DNA of 64,000 bases. Source: CAYXLI01 sp964464925. GTDB lineage: Bacteria > Acidobacteriota > Terriglobia > Bryobacterales > Bryobacteraceae. Positions within the stretch are counted from its first letter, which is position 1. Every line of letters starts with the position of its first letter. Under the pieces are notes generated by a model that made no database searches, had not been told where the DNA came from, and saw nothing but the letters and a program-made list of their open reading frames with translations. This document shows positions 51,625 through 59,970 of this stretch, piece after piece. A program made the position numbers and the translations under genes. Location of the stretch: positions 232,404 to 296,403 of the forward strand of contig CAYXLI010000004.1 in assembly GCA_964464925.1 (NCBI GenBank), read 5' to 3'.

Positions 51625-51653
51625 TTGACATGCTCAAGCGGACTTAGCATAAT
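51625..51653 (+). promoter_or_regulatory. rightward promoter with operator O2
   Basis: Consensus -35 TTGACA (51625-51630), a 17-base spacer and -10 CATAAT (51648-51653). Operator O2, TGCTCAAGCGGACTTAGCA (51631-51649), fills the spacer exactly. It drives the gene starting at 51706. Confidence 0.75.
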
Positions 51654-51667
51654 CGGTGTGGGTTCTA

Positions 51668-51686
51668 TGCTCAAGCCGATTGAGCA
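51668..51686. promoter_or_regulatory. operator O3, perfect palindrome
   Basis: TGCTCAAGCCGATTGAGCA: arms TGCTCAA and TTGAGCA are exact complements around GCCGA. It lies just downstream of the rightward start point, and 37 bp from O2. Confidence 0.7.
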
Positions 51687-51705
51687 CCGACCGAAAGGCT
51701 TTTTT

Positions 51706-52365
51706 ATGCCCACTACCAAAACCAATCCCTCTCAAACACCGCAACAGACCCGGAAGCCGGCCGTTGAGCCCGCCTCCAAACCACAACCCGAGATCACCGC
51801 GATGCAGGATCTTCTCTGCGACTTGGCGGGCGACCTGATCATGAACGGAGGTGATCGACAAGATTCCGAGCCGTTCCTACGAGCGCTCGCCCGCCATCAA
51901 TGGCGCCTCAGGTTTCCGAATTATCCAATTGATGCCGAACAGCGCGACAAGCGTACCGGAGACGACGAAGAGCGTTCGTTCGATGAGTGGTTCCGGAAGT
52001 ACACCGCGGGATTGCCCGATAATCCGCGTGAGGTTTCTCTACCCGAAGTCCGAAAGGATCGCGTGCTCACCATCACCGATCGCATTCGTGATAATATTCG
52101 CCAGCATCTCGCTGAAAGAATGGCGGAGTTCCTGCGCAGGGCCTCACCGGAAGACCTCAGCTTGATGCGCGAAGTCCTGATGTTCTGGGGATGCAATGGC
52201 GGCCCCCTGCAAGCCGGTTATGACGTCCAGTCAATCGTACTCGCGGACGCGATGGAGAACGAAATCCAGCGCCACGAGACGGACGGAACGTACATCCGGG
52301 TTCCAGAGGAGTTCGTGCCGATCATAATACAGATGGTTCGTCAGGTCCGGCGGACAGCCGCCTGA
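51706..52365 (+). CDS. satellite gene under O2/O3 control, unknown function
   Basis: A 219-aa soluble protein. Residues 1-30 are proline/threonine-rich; the rest is helical and charged (MQDLLCDLAGDLIMNGGDRQ, FLRALARHQWRLRFPNYP, IRDNIRQHLAERMAEFLRRA, EEFVPIIIQMVRQVRR). The start at 51706 is chosen because the promoter and operator O3 lie upstream, ruling out the longer frame from 51601; AAAGG precedes it. No HTH motif is obvious, so it is not an evident repressor. It is the only gene of any size transcribed rightward from this control region. Confidence 0.65.
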   Translation: MPTTKTNPSQTPQQTRKPAVEPASKPQPEITAMQDLLCDLAGDLIMNGGDRQDSEPFLRALARHQWRLRFPNYPIDAEQRDKRTGDDEERSFDEWFRKYTAGLPDNPREVSLPEVRKDRVLTITDRIRDNIRQHLAERMAEFLRRASPEDLSLMREVLMFWGCNGGPLQAGYDVQSIVLADAMENEIQRHETDGTYIRVPEEFVPIIIQMVRQVRRTAA

Positions 52366-53312
52366 TCCGATTGATGTGGAGAAGCGAGCCCGGTTACCGC
52401 AAGGTGCCGGGCTTTTCTCATGGTTTCGGAGCACTGCGGCTGACGGGATCCGTTACGATTCGTTTGTCGATTCGACTTTTGAATTGAAAAGGCCGCCATG
52501 CCCTTTTTGCATAAGAGGGTGGGGCCGACAAGTTTCGGTTTCGGTACGAGTGAGCCCGCGGCCTCCGAACCGCAGGATGAACAAGTCAAACCTGAACCAC
52601 ATCGCGAAGTCGGGCGTTACAATCAAGACAGACCCGTAGCGATGGGAAGTCCTACTTGAGTGTCCAACATGGATCACCCACCCCTTTAGGTGGATCCTGA
52701 AATGATAGGTTTCATTACACTCCTTAACACGACATCGACGAGATTCCGGTAAGAGAGGTACAGATGCCCGGCAACATTAAGCACTGGAGCAGCGCCCCTG
52801 GTAAAATTACGAGAGCCAGTCTTGAAGTGTTATCGTGCTAACGTTAATCAAATGGACTGTCCAGATTGCGAGCGCCTCAGGAAGGAACTACTCAAGGACG
52901 TCCATTGATTTCGCAATCGCTCGGTCCGCGCAAGATGGGAAGCCGCTAGAGTTCAGTTACCGTGGCACATCAGGTCGCAGCTATCCTGCTGATCGCTCTT
53001 GCGTTTGGGGTGCTGATCTCGGCGTGGCTTTACGCTGTCCGCGCGAACAAATAGCCGTGCAGTCTCCTGCCCGCTCCCAACTCGCCGATAGAAGAGTAGG
53101 AACGGGTGCAGCACCTCCGTACCTACGCCCGGCAGGCCTCCCATTCCATACCGCCGGGCGTCTTTCCTTTTGCCCGGCATGCGTCGCTTTGAGTTCTTGA
53201 CGCCCAACCGCAACAGCGATACAGCGGAAGAGACTCCCAACGTGGCACTGCTTGGTGAACCTTAAAGGTGATACGCTCTTAACAGGGCAAGTACAGTTCA
53301 AGCCTTCGAGAC
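52366..53312 (+). other. gene-poor stretch with only tiny candidate ORFs
   Basis: I see no convincing gene in these approximately 950 bases. Possible remnants are an 18-codon ORF at 52852-52908 (MDCPDCERLRKELLKDVH, a CxxC start) and a 30-codon ORF at 52962-53054 with a GTG start and one hydrophobic helix (VAAILLIALAFGVLISAWLY). Neither has a good RBS. Confidence 0.4.
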
Positions 53313-53657
53313 GTGCCAGTGCCCGACTCAACGTGGCAGTGCCTCCTAACAATTGCCGAACTGGAGCGACCTCAGACTCGCGAAGATTGGATTGCGCACC
53401 GGAGCGCGTTTAACGCGTGGTTGTCCATTCCGTTGCGCCAGCAGGCCGCCGATTTGCGCGAATACTTCCGTCAGGCGCCCATCAGTAAGGAGTTTCGGTC
53501 TAGCGACTGGGAGCACCTGATACCAGCAGGCACATCGACGGAGGCCGCCGATTTGTTCCTCACTGACCTTGCGAGTCTATTCCGGGTGTTGCTGCCGCCA
53601 GTGCCCGAGTCGCGCCGGGCCGGGGCTGCTTTGAGGCATCCAGGCTTTTGTCACTGA
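53313..53657 (+). CDS. hypothetical protein, 114 aa
   Basis: A GTG-started ORF with reasonable amino-acid composition: LTIAELERPQTREDWIAHRS, FNAWLSIPLRQQAADLREYF, and TEAADLFLTDLASLFRVLL. Mostly helical, with no membrane segment. It lies in the gene-poor part of the element with no operon partner. Not recognised. May be a small accessory gene or chance ORF. Confidence 0.4.
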   Translation: MPVPDSTWQCLLTIAELERPQTREDWIAHRSAFNAWLSIPLRQQAADLREYFRQAPISKEFRSSDWEHLIPAGTSTEAADLFLTDLASLFRVLLPPVPESRRAGAALRHPGFCH

Positions 53658-54075
53658 CACGCTTAGCTAATCAAGTTCCGAAAACGTGACGCGATTCGTG
53701 AATCTAGTCCCGCGTGTGGCTCAGAGGCCGCATCGCTGGTCGTTCCAAAGCCGGAACTACGCTCGGGTTCGTAGACCGAACCGCCTCACGGTATCCTCTT
53801 TGGCTTTCCCAGCTTCCCGCTCCTTGTCGCCGCCTCACCCGAGTCGAAGTAGAAGTATTTATCCGCCTTGCCGAGTCGAGCATCTGTCCATAATTCCGCC
53901 AATGTTCAGCAGGTTCCGGGAGTGGTTTGCGTCAACGGTCAGAACACCTAAGATCGAACCTGGAAAAGGGCGCCTGCAGTCATAGCGGGGGCCTTCTTGA
54001 TTTCTGGATTCCAGGGTAACTTCTCGCAGTGCGAGGTTAATTAATGTTATTCTTGCAAATATCGTCGGAACCGGA
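53658..54075 (+). other. 418-base stretch without a supported gene
   Basis: Only frames with poor composition or no start are seen. Nothing regulatory stands out. Confidence 0.4.
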
Positions 54076-54387
54076 ATGAGAATTGCGTGCGCGCGCGAAG
54101 CGCTTGCTTCTATTATTATTGGGCTCGAGTCGGGGAAACTATCAGCCGTAGAAGCGGCCGAAATAGCCGCTACAGAGATGGTGGGCCTGCAGTCCATCAT
54201 GCGCCGTCCGGTCCAATCTCCGGACACAAATTTCTCGCGATATTTTGTTACAACGCACGCAGTCCGCGCGCGCGAGTTATTCAACATTTTCAATCTGGTT
54301 ATATCAGCACTCGCGGCCGGGGATCAGAGTCGGGCTATCATGAATGCCCGTCAGTCACTTTCAGGCAGGGGTCGAACGGCGGCCTGA
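54076..54387 (+). CDS. hypothetical helical protein, 103 aa
   Basis: The ORF starts at an ATG preceded by a short purine stretch (GGAA). Sequence such as LASIIIGLESGKLSAVEAAE, MVGLQSIMRRPVQSPDTNFS and ARELFNIFNLVISALAAGDQ looks like a compact helical protein. No known domain. It is one of few rightward genes in the element and is isolated, 102 bases from the convergent secreted-protein gene. Confidence 0.45.
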   Translation: MRIACAREALASIIIGLESGKLSAVEAAEIAATEMVGLQSIMRRPVQSPDTNFSRYFVTTHAVRARELFNIFNLVISALAAGDQSRAIMNARQSLSGRGRTAA

Positions 54388-54489
54388 GGACGTAGTCCGA
54401 TAGCTACAGAGCACTGCATCTTTTGCGGATCCGACGCGTCAACTTGATCACTCTTGAGTCCGCATCCGCTTGTTCTTCCTGGCCGAACG

Positions 54490-54957
54490 TCAGTTCTTTA
54501 CCGTCATCGCGTCCGAGTTGACGGCCTTCTTCCCTGTCACGCCTTCCAGCCCCGCAAGTATTCCTCTGTAATCGTGCTTATTCGCCTGGAAAGCCGCGCC
54601 GCCCTTCTTACCGCCGTCATCCCAGGTCAGACCGATAAAGTGCTTCTTGGATTTCGCGAGCGCCATCAGTGCTCCGATTCCGAATGAGACGACACCCAGT
54701 CCGATCGCGGCTCCAACTCGGCGATGGACGTCCTGACCGTAGCTGATTTCCGTGATCGCAGAGGATGGTATCGCGACGACAGTAGACTTGTCCTTCGACA
54801 TCCGGATCTGACTGGATTCAATATATAGCCTGAGTCCGTTTCCCGATTTGATCGCGGGGACGGAACCTCCATCGTATTCGACTTTATAACCGCTCTCGGA
54901 AGCTAACGCGGTAAGGGGAACAACGGCACAAAGTAATATCGCAAGTATTCGCTTCAT
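54490..54957 (-). CDS. secreted cargo protein, 155 aa
   Basis: Signal peptide ILAILLCAVVPLTALASE (about 4-21), then a beta-rich domain with YKVEYDGGSVPAIKSGNGLR and AIPSSAITEISYGQDVHRR. One hydrophobic glycine-rich helix (about 80-100, IGLGVVSFGIGALMALAK) follows, and a C-terminal part with FIGLTWDDGGKKGGAAFQ. GAGGAGA sits three bases from the ATG at 54957. The layout resembles acidobacterial chromosomal secreted proteins rather than phage structural proteins, so it is probably host-derived cargo (a moron). Function unknown. Confidence 0.65.
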   Translation of the reverse strand: MKRILAILLCAVVPLTALASESGYKVEYDGGSVPAIKSGNGLRLYIESSQIRMSKDKSTVVAIPSSAITEISYGQDVHRRVGAAIGLGVVSFGIGALMALAKSKKHFIGLTWDDGGKKGGAAFQANKHDYRGILAGLEGVTGKKAVNSDAMTVKN

Positions 54958-55336
54958 GATTTCTCCTCGCCACGGGCTATCACTGAACCCAACACGTCTC
55001 GAATTAGCCCAACGAGCCACTTATGGCCCTGTGTCAGACTGAGGCCCGAGCCAGGATCGTAACACAGGAAAATCTGAACATGAATACCAAAATGACGAAG
55101 TACTTTGATGGTTCTGTACTAGAGCAAAGGCTCTGGTTACTCGACTCTATCCTTCGCCAGAGCTGATTCCTTCATTTCCAGTTCGAGGGAGTCAGAGCCA
55201 CCGACAAGAGCGAGTTTGTAGAGCCCATTGACGAGCACGAAAGAGCGAAGGAAACATCCCTCCGCTCTCACCTCGGGCACTATGCTCCCGGCCTGATCGG
55301 GTACCCTCGACAGATCTACCGATCGCTGATACCCGC
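54958..55336 (-). other. 379-base gap
   Basis: This gap lies between the fibre-like gene and the secreted cargo gene. Only a 28-codon plus-strand ORF is seen. No terminator with a T-tract is evident. Confidence 0.35.
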
Positions 55337-56272
55337 TTAGAACGCTGCCAGAGTCGCGCGCTTCCAGGTGCTCGCCGACGTGCAGACGTAGATGAAATTG
55401 GGGTCGAAAGAAAACTCTCCGACGTTGCAGGTTTCCGCGCTGGTCGCCGGTGTTCTCGCCGTGTCCACGATTCGGGCGGTATTCCCAGCAACGTGCAGTT
55501 TGCCCGTACCGCTGATCGCAGGGCTAGAGGTGCCGATGCCTACATTTCCCTGAATGATTGCACCATCGCCAGGAGCAGCTACCGTGTAGTATGTGGACCC
55601 GATGGACAGATTCCCCTTCGCGCTGATCTTGGAGCCCCCAGGAGAGGGGTTAAACCCTACAGTAAAATTCTGGCCCGGGTACATAGCCATGTAAGTGTTT
55701 CCGCCCCTCATGAACGACAGTTCGTTGTAATCGTTGCCGCTGTTTTCAAGCGACCAATCTCCTGATGTGTTGACGATGCTCAAACGTGGCCGACCGCTAG
55801 CAGCGGTCGCCTCGATATTGACACTCGGATATTGGCCTGCCTGGAGTACATGAAGCGTTACGGTAGGCGTCGTAGTGCCCACGCCAAGGCGGCTATTCGT
55901 TGCGTCCCAGAACAGCATTGAGTTGTTCTGCGCGAGAACTGGACCGGCACCGATGTACGGAATAGAGCCAGCCGTACCGCCTGTGACAGTGCCGCCGATT
56001 ACCATCCCTCCACCGCTCCCGCCCGACTGTTGAGTCCAGACGTTCGCGACGCAGTAATACTTATTTCGGCCTGCGGTTGCATCCGTTGCAAAGTACTCCT
56101 CGCCGGTAGAGCAGGTGGAAGGCATGGCCGATGCGGGACCGGTTTTAGAGGGCAACGTGTGGGCCGCCGCCGAGGCATCCAGTTTTTCTCCGGCCGGGAT
56201 CGTGACAGTGTAGTAGTTGGTCTGTGCGCTCAGTGAGCACACGAATAGCGCTAACGCAAGAATGATGCGCAT
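55337..56272 (-). CDS. exported fibre/adhesin-like protein
   Basis: A 311-aa protein with a clear Sec signal (ILALALFVCSLSAQ, residues 3-16). A glycine-rich hinge (about 85-105) precedes phage-fibre-style beta repeats: RLGVGTTTPTVTLHV at about 130, GNVGIGTSSPAISGTGKLHV at about 255, and SFDPNFIYVCTSASTWKRA at the end. The GIGTT-x-P-x-x-x-LHV repeat is common in tail fibres and S74-type adhesins. No S74 chaperone domain follows. A signal peptide is unusual for a virion part, so it may be a surface protein made by the lysogen. Confidence 0.65.
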   Translation of the reverse strand: MRIILALALFVCSLSAQTNYYTVTIPAGEKLDASAAAHTLPSKTGPASAMPSTCSTGEEYFATDATAGRNKYYCVANVWTQQSGGSGGGMVIGGTVTGGTAGSIPYIGAGPVLAQNNSMLFWDATNSRLGVGTTTPTVTLHVLQAGQYPSVNIEATAASGRPRLSIVNTSGDWSLENSGNDYNELSFMRGGNTYMAMYPGQNFTVGFNPSPGGSKISAKGNLSIGSTYYTVAAPGDGAIIQGNVGIGTSSPAISGTGKLHVAGNTARIVDTARTPATSAETCNVGEFSFDPNFIYVCTSASTWKRATLAAF

Positions 56273-56297
56273 GATGTTTCTCTCCTTTTTTGGTTCT

Positions 56298-56516
56298 TTA
56301 CTTGATTACGGTCACGGCGCAATCCTGCTCGGATGTGCACGCATGGCTCGTGAAAATGACATTGTTGGAAGCGTCCCGCTCGGCCCGCGCGTAAGTTGTT
56401 GTTCAGGCCACCTTCCAGGACGCGATTGGCCCCCGGAGACCGTCTGAACTCCGGTGCTGCCGTGCGCGCCGGCGGTGTTCGTTGTAGACGCCTACGAGTT
56501 CACCTTCGGTGTCCAT
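56298..56516 (-). pseudogene. interrupted small gene between capsid-region genes
   Basis: An ATG at 56516 with a GGAGCGAGG RBS starts 37 codons (MDTEGELVGVYNEHR...) ended by TGA at 56403-56405. The same frame then continues as a protein-like tail (TYARAERDASNNVIFTSHA, ending CAVTVIK) to TAA at 56298-56300, with no start codon of its own. A shifted frame in the middle reads more naturally (AGAHGSTGVQTVSGGQS). Frameshifts, in nature or in sequencing, seem to have broken one small gene. Confidence 0.45.
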
Positions 56517-56530
56517 GCCTCGCTCCGGTC

Positions 56531-56950
56531 TTAAGTGATCTTGGCTCCGGACACAGACAGCACGATCCAGACGCCGCCGTGCGCGTATAGTTCGATCGCT
56601 CCGACGCCTTCAAACGTGATGGTGCTCGCTCTTCCGTTGAGTGCGTTCGCCGGAGTCCGCACGGTATGCTTGAACGGACAGGTGTTGATAATCTGCAGCC
56701 GTGAACTGTTGGCTCCGGCTTCATGCATGCTGCGCTTTGCGGGTGCAGCGAGATCGAAAGTGCTAGCCGCTGCTTCCGGCCGTCCTTCGTCGACAATGAT
56801 CACCTCACCCGATGTGATCGGGATCGTGCGAACGATCGCCATTGCCTGGAAGATGCATACGGTCCGGCCGCTCGGGTTGAATCGCACCTGAGAACGGTAG
56901 CCCGGAATGACTTGAGGCGCTGGCTGCGGGTTTTGCTCGATGATTTTCAT
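56531..56950 (-). CDS. small phage-operon protein downstream of capsid
   Basis: A 139-aa protein, mostly beta by inspection: VIPGYRSQVRFNPSGRTVCI, TIPITSGEVIIVDEG, RLQIINTCPFKHTVRTPANA, and ITFEGVGAIELYAHGGVWIV. Position after the capsid gene and size suggest a head decoration or adaptor protein, but I cannot confirm either. Start at 56950 rather than a longer frame because GGAGA precedes it and the upstream residues overlap the capsid end. Unrecognised by motif. Confidence 0.55.
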   Translation of the reverse strand: MKIIEQNPQPAPQVIPGYRSQVRFNPSGRTVCIFQAMAIVRTIPITSGEVIIVDEGRPEAAASTFDLAAPAKRSMHEAGANSSRLQIINTCPFKHTVRTPANALNGRASTITFEGVGAIELYAHGGVWIVLSVSGAKIT

Positions 56951-57011
56951 TTGCTGTGATCTCCGGTAAAGTGGCGGGCCCCGGAAGGAGCCCGCCTTGG
57001 GGACATTCGTT

Positions 57012-58334
57012 CTATGTCGCGGACTGCTGACCAACCGCGATCGGATGCGTGCCAGCATCGATCAGGTTGGAATCGAACCGCTGGAAAGCGATGTAGCCAA
57101 CCTGCAGGTAGTCGGCGTAGCGCTCGGTCAGGCGCAGGACGGTCGTTCCACCAGCGACTTCGCGGAGTTTGAATGTACTCATGTCGCCGAACAGGATCGA
57201 ATAGGCGTTTGTGGCGGGCGAAGCCATGTCCTGATTGATCACGTACCGGTGATCGAGGATGGTAGGCCTCGCATCGAGCAGATCGACCGCGGCGCCGTCG
57301 CGGAAGCTGGCCGTCAAACCGGGCTGCCACAGCGGGCGACCCTGACCATCAACCAGCTTCTTCAGCAGTTTCAGTACAGCGTCGCTGAACATCCAGGTTC
57401 CATTGCCTCTGTACGCTGGATCCACGGTATGCTCCACGTTGACGAGATCGTTGTAGCTGATGGCGGTAGTCTCGCCGGTTGGGAAGGTGACGACGGAACC
57501 GGCTGCAACGGCGGCGGTAACGATGCCGGTAGGCTCATTCGTGCCGCTGCCAGTGGTGCATTTCCAGTTCAGAAGCCGACCAAGACGCGTCCCGAGCAGG
57601 CGAGCGACGAGCGCGTCCATATCGAAAAACGAGTCCTGAATCAGAGCCAGCGGGATCAGGACAAGATCGCTTGAACCGATGTAGGCATTGAACGTGACTT
57701 GATTGAACGCGACGTCAGTCTCGGTCACCTGTACGTTCTGGCCGATGATGCGACCTCGGTTCGCAGTGTCGTTCGTGGTCGGCCAAGGAAGGGGATTCCC
57801 GGTTTCCGTCCTGAAGGTATCGACCGTTCCCCCGACCCCGCCGAACCACTTCTTGGCCTCTTCCAATTGCTTTGAGAAGCCCTGAGGAACCACATAACCG
57901 CCCTGAGAGCCAGTCGTGGTGCTCATGGTGTTCTGGAAGTTCGGCACGAAGTTCATCAACTGACGTTCGTCCCCGTTGAGCGCTTCCATTCCGTTGCGCA
58001 AGTACTTCGAGAAAGCCCGCGCCGCCGGCGCCTTTTCGCGTTCGCGTGCCGGAGAAGTGCGGAACGTATCTCGGGCCCACTCGGCGTTGAGTTCGCCGTG
58101 CTCGCTGATTGCCGATCCGTCAGCGGTGCCGAGGTGATTGCTGATCGAATCGGATCGCTCGGCCGCCTTGACGCTCTCCTCAAGGGCGCTGTAATCGGCC
58201 TCCAGCCTGTGGAAACGCTCGCGCTCGGCTGAAGTGAGCCCACGGTTGTTTTGTTTCCTCACCGCGTCAATGATGTTTTGCATCTGGCCTGCAAGGCGGC
58301 CCATCTGTTCGCGTTGAACTTTTTGATACGACAT
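57012..58334 (-). CDS. HK97-family major capsid protein
   Basis: A 440-aa phage capsid subunit. Residues 1-110 form a coiled-coil delta (scaffold) region (MQNIIDAVRKQNNRGLTSAE, YSALEESVKAAERS). The HK97 fold follows: TTTGSQGGYVVPQGFSKQLE at about 140, IGSSDLVLIPLALIQDSFFD at about 220, LGTRLGRLLNWKCTTGSGTN at about 245, GNGTWMFSDAVLKLLKKL at about 315 and ILFGDMSTFKLREV at about 385, a standard closing block. A head protease normally cuts the delta domain, but none is seen nearby. It is preceded by the 203-aa gene. Confidence 0.88.
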   Translation of the reverse strand: MSYQKVQREQMGRLAGQMQNIIDAVRKQNNRGLTSAERERFHRLEADYSALEESVKAAERSDSISNHLGTADGSAISEHGELNAEWARDTFRTSPAREREKAPAARAFSKYLRNGMEALNGDERQLMNFVPNFQNTMSTTTGSQGGYVVPQGFSKQLEEAKKWFGGVGGTVDTFRTETGNPLPWPTTNDTANRGRIIGQNVQVTETDVAFNQVTFNAYIGSSDLVLIPLALIQDSFFDMDALVARLLGTRLGRLLNWKCTTGSGTNEPTGIVTAAVAAGSVVTFPTGETTAISYNDLVNVEHTVDPAYRGNGTWMFSDAVLKLLKKLVDGQGRPLWQPGLTASFRDGAAVDLLDARPTILDHRYVINQDMASPATNAYSILFGDMSTFKLREVAGGTTVLRLTERYADYLQVGYIAFQRFDSNLIDAGTHPIAVGQQSAT

Positions 58335-58348
58335 AGAAACTATTCCTT

Positions 58349-58960
58349 TCAGTGAATGTGCACAACATCAGCGCCCGCGCAGTCCCCGGGGACTGCACTA
58401 CGCAGCACGCGCGGGCCCTGCAACTGGCGGTAGATAGCTCGCGCTTGAAAATCGTTCGATACTTGGGGTTGCTCGATCACGAGGTAGCCGCGAGCACCAG
58501 AAACTGGTTTCTTGCATTGGTGCATCGCAAAGCCGAGGGCCCGCCGCGGGTTCATCTGGTCGGCGATTCCGATAACCATGCGGATGTGCTGCTCACGGCA
58601 GTACGGGCACTTCACGATCCAGCGCCAGCGCGCTCCGTCCTGAACGAGCTTTGCCATGGCTACCGGGGGCGGACCGTCTGCCGGAAAGAACTTGTTTTCG
58701 AGGGCGAGGCCGCGGATCGCGCCGCGTAAGAACCTTTTGCCGATCGGGATCGAGCACCAGAGGTGAGCACGCGCCGAATCATCCGCCGTCCACCTCCGCT
58801 TCATGTCTCCGCCACCCCATGGCAACGGACCCGTGATGTACAGCTCACCTTCGCGGCTATTCCACCCGATCGATTGACCGAGGTGCTTCCGCAGTAGTTG
58901 CCTAACCTGCCGCATGCGTTCTGGCTTGTTCTCGCCCCGTTCTACCTGTTCGTGGTTCAT
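58349..58960 (-). CDS. phage-operon protein with CxxC zinc-like motif, unknown
   Basis: A 203-aa soluble protein. Visible features are a basic N-terminal helix (MRQVRQLLRKHLGQ), LYITGPLPWGGGDMKRRW at about 40, and a WIVKCPYCREQHIR motif at about 113 with a further MHQCKKP at about 148. Together these could coordinate zinc. Lies between the small terminase and capsid genes, where a complete phage would have large terminase and portal. Its GAGAGG RBS abuts a run of ten T on the coding strand. Not recognised. Confidence 0.55.
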   Translation of the reverse strand: MNHEQVERGENKPERMRQVRQLLRKHLGQSIGWNSREGELYITGPLPWGGGDMKRRWTADDSARAHLWCSIPIGKRFLRGAIRGLALENKFFPADGPPPVAMAKLVQDGARWRWIVKCPYCREQHIRMVIGIADQMNPRRALGFAMHQCKKPVSGARGYLVIEQPQVSNDFQARAIYRQLQGPRVLRSAVPGDCAGADVVHIH

Positions 58961-59002
58961 ACGCCTCTCAAAAAAAAAACAAGACCTTGGTCACACGCAC
59001 GC

Positions 59003-59485
59003 TCAGTTCGGCCTGTGCTTCATAGCTTCGGCCGCGAGCGCCGCGAATCGGTTCGTGGGCTTATCCGCCGGAACCGAGAGCCGGGACCGGTCCACCGGCG
59101 TAAGCCCCAGAGACCCGAGCAGACTGCGCAGCATCTGCAATTCACTGCTGTTGATTTCCGCCGATGCAATCAAGGCCTTCGCCTGCTGCGAATCGAGCTC
59201 GAGCCGTTCCACTATTTCCGCGACCGCCCCAAGGCTCGGCTTCTCAGCGGCCTTAAACATGAGCCTTGCCGCCAATTCCACGGCCCAGCGGTCCGCTCGC
59301 TTCAGCACGCCCGGCGCGCACATCGCTGCAATTTCATCCCAGTACGGGATAACTTCCGCGGGTAGACGCTCCGGCGGATGTCCGAGCAGTCGATCGTCGT
59401 GTGGTTCGTTCGCACGGCGCCGCTCTGGATGGCGTCTAAAAGCTCCGCTCAGTTCGAGCAGTCGTGTCGGTTTTCGTGCTGGCAT
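59003..59485 (-). CDS. small terminase subunit, P27-like
   Basis: A 160-aa protein of the P27-like TerS type, which recognises pac/cos DNA and directs the large terminase. The start PARKPTRLLELSGAFRRHPE resembles the family's LKLLxGNxxKR opening. LPAEVIPYWDEIAAMCAPG at about 42 fits the A-x-x-x-W-x-x-x-x-x-L pattern. ADRWAVELAARLMFKAAE follows, and the end is GLTPVDRSRLSVPADKP, the LGLTPxxR signature. AGGAAAGGA precedes the ATG at 59485. A TerS without TerL is a known feature of phage satellites that redirect a helper's packaging. Confidence 0.75.
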   Translation of the reverse strand: MPARKPTRLLELSGAFRRHPERRRANEPHDDRLLGHPPERLPAEVIPYWDEIAAMCAPGVLKRADRWAVELAARLMFKAAEKPSLGAVAEIVERLELDSQQAKALIASAEINSSELQMLRSLLGSLGLTPVDRSRLSVPADKPTNRFAALAAEAMKHRPN

Positions 59486-59655
59486 GCTCGGTCCTTTCCT
59501 TTCGCTCCGTTTATCACGTTGGAGACGCAAAAATTCGACTTCGGGACGGTCGCGAAGAGGCAAAAAGCTGAGGGATTTTACCCACCCCTCCCCCGCCTTG
59601 TACCGATCGCACCGCCTCAATGCACGCAGCCCTGATGGAATCATCAAGTGCCCGT

Positions 59656-59925
59656 TCATCCCATTACCTTGGCCTTGGCTGCCGGTTTGCCAGGCAACCC
59701 GAACCTTCCGAGCACATCAGCCACACGGCGCGCCGCCGCGTCTGCGACTTCTCCAAGCGCGGCGTTCTGTTGCCGAATCACCTGGGCACGCATCAGTTGT
59801 TCCTGCACCGCAGCCGTTGCAACCTGGCGGAGGAGTTCAGGATCTTGCGTGCGCGCAATCGGCACGGCACGGCCGCGGTTCTCGACTGCGATCAGAATCG
59901 TTAATGGCGTGAATGATGTCGTCAT
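59656..59925 (-). CDS. hypothetical 90-aa phage-operon protein
   Basis: MTTSFTPLTILIAVENRGRA begins a small helical protein with RTQDPELLRQVATAAVQEQL, IRQQNAALGEVADAAARRV and a C-terminal GLPGKPAAKAKVMG tail. The start is placed at 59925, eight bases after GAGG; an ATG two codons upstream is equally possible, whereas the longer frame to 60156 reads through another gene. No domain recognised. It lies between a hairpin and the small terminase gene. Confidence 0.5.
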   Translation of the reverse strand: MTTSFTPLTILIAVENRGRAVPIARTQDPELLRQVATAAVQEQLMRAQVIRQQNAALGEVADAAARRVADVLGRFGLPGKPAAKAKVMG

Positions 59926-59970
59926 TTGCATGCCCTCACTTACTCCTTGCTCGAATTTCGCGATTTGGGA

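Noticed and set aside
51601..51705. Start of the 219-aa protein at TTG 51601
   Set aside because: The rightward promoter (51625-51653) lies downstream of that codon, so it would not be transcribed.
52376..52639. 87-codon plus-strand ORF after the 219-aa gene
   Set aside because: It has no RBS, no recognisable structure and a composition unlike neighbouring genes.
55192..55491. 99-codon minus-strand ORF
   Set aside because: It overlaps the end of the fibre-like gene in another frame, with arginine/serine-rich shadow composition.
56997..57674. 225-codon plus-strand ORF
   Set aside because: It is antisense to the clear HK97 capsid gene.
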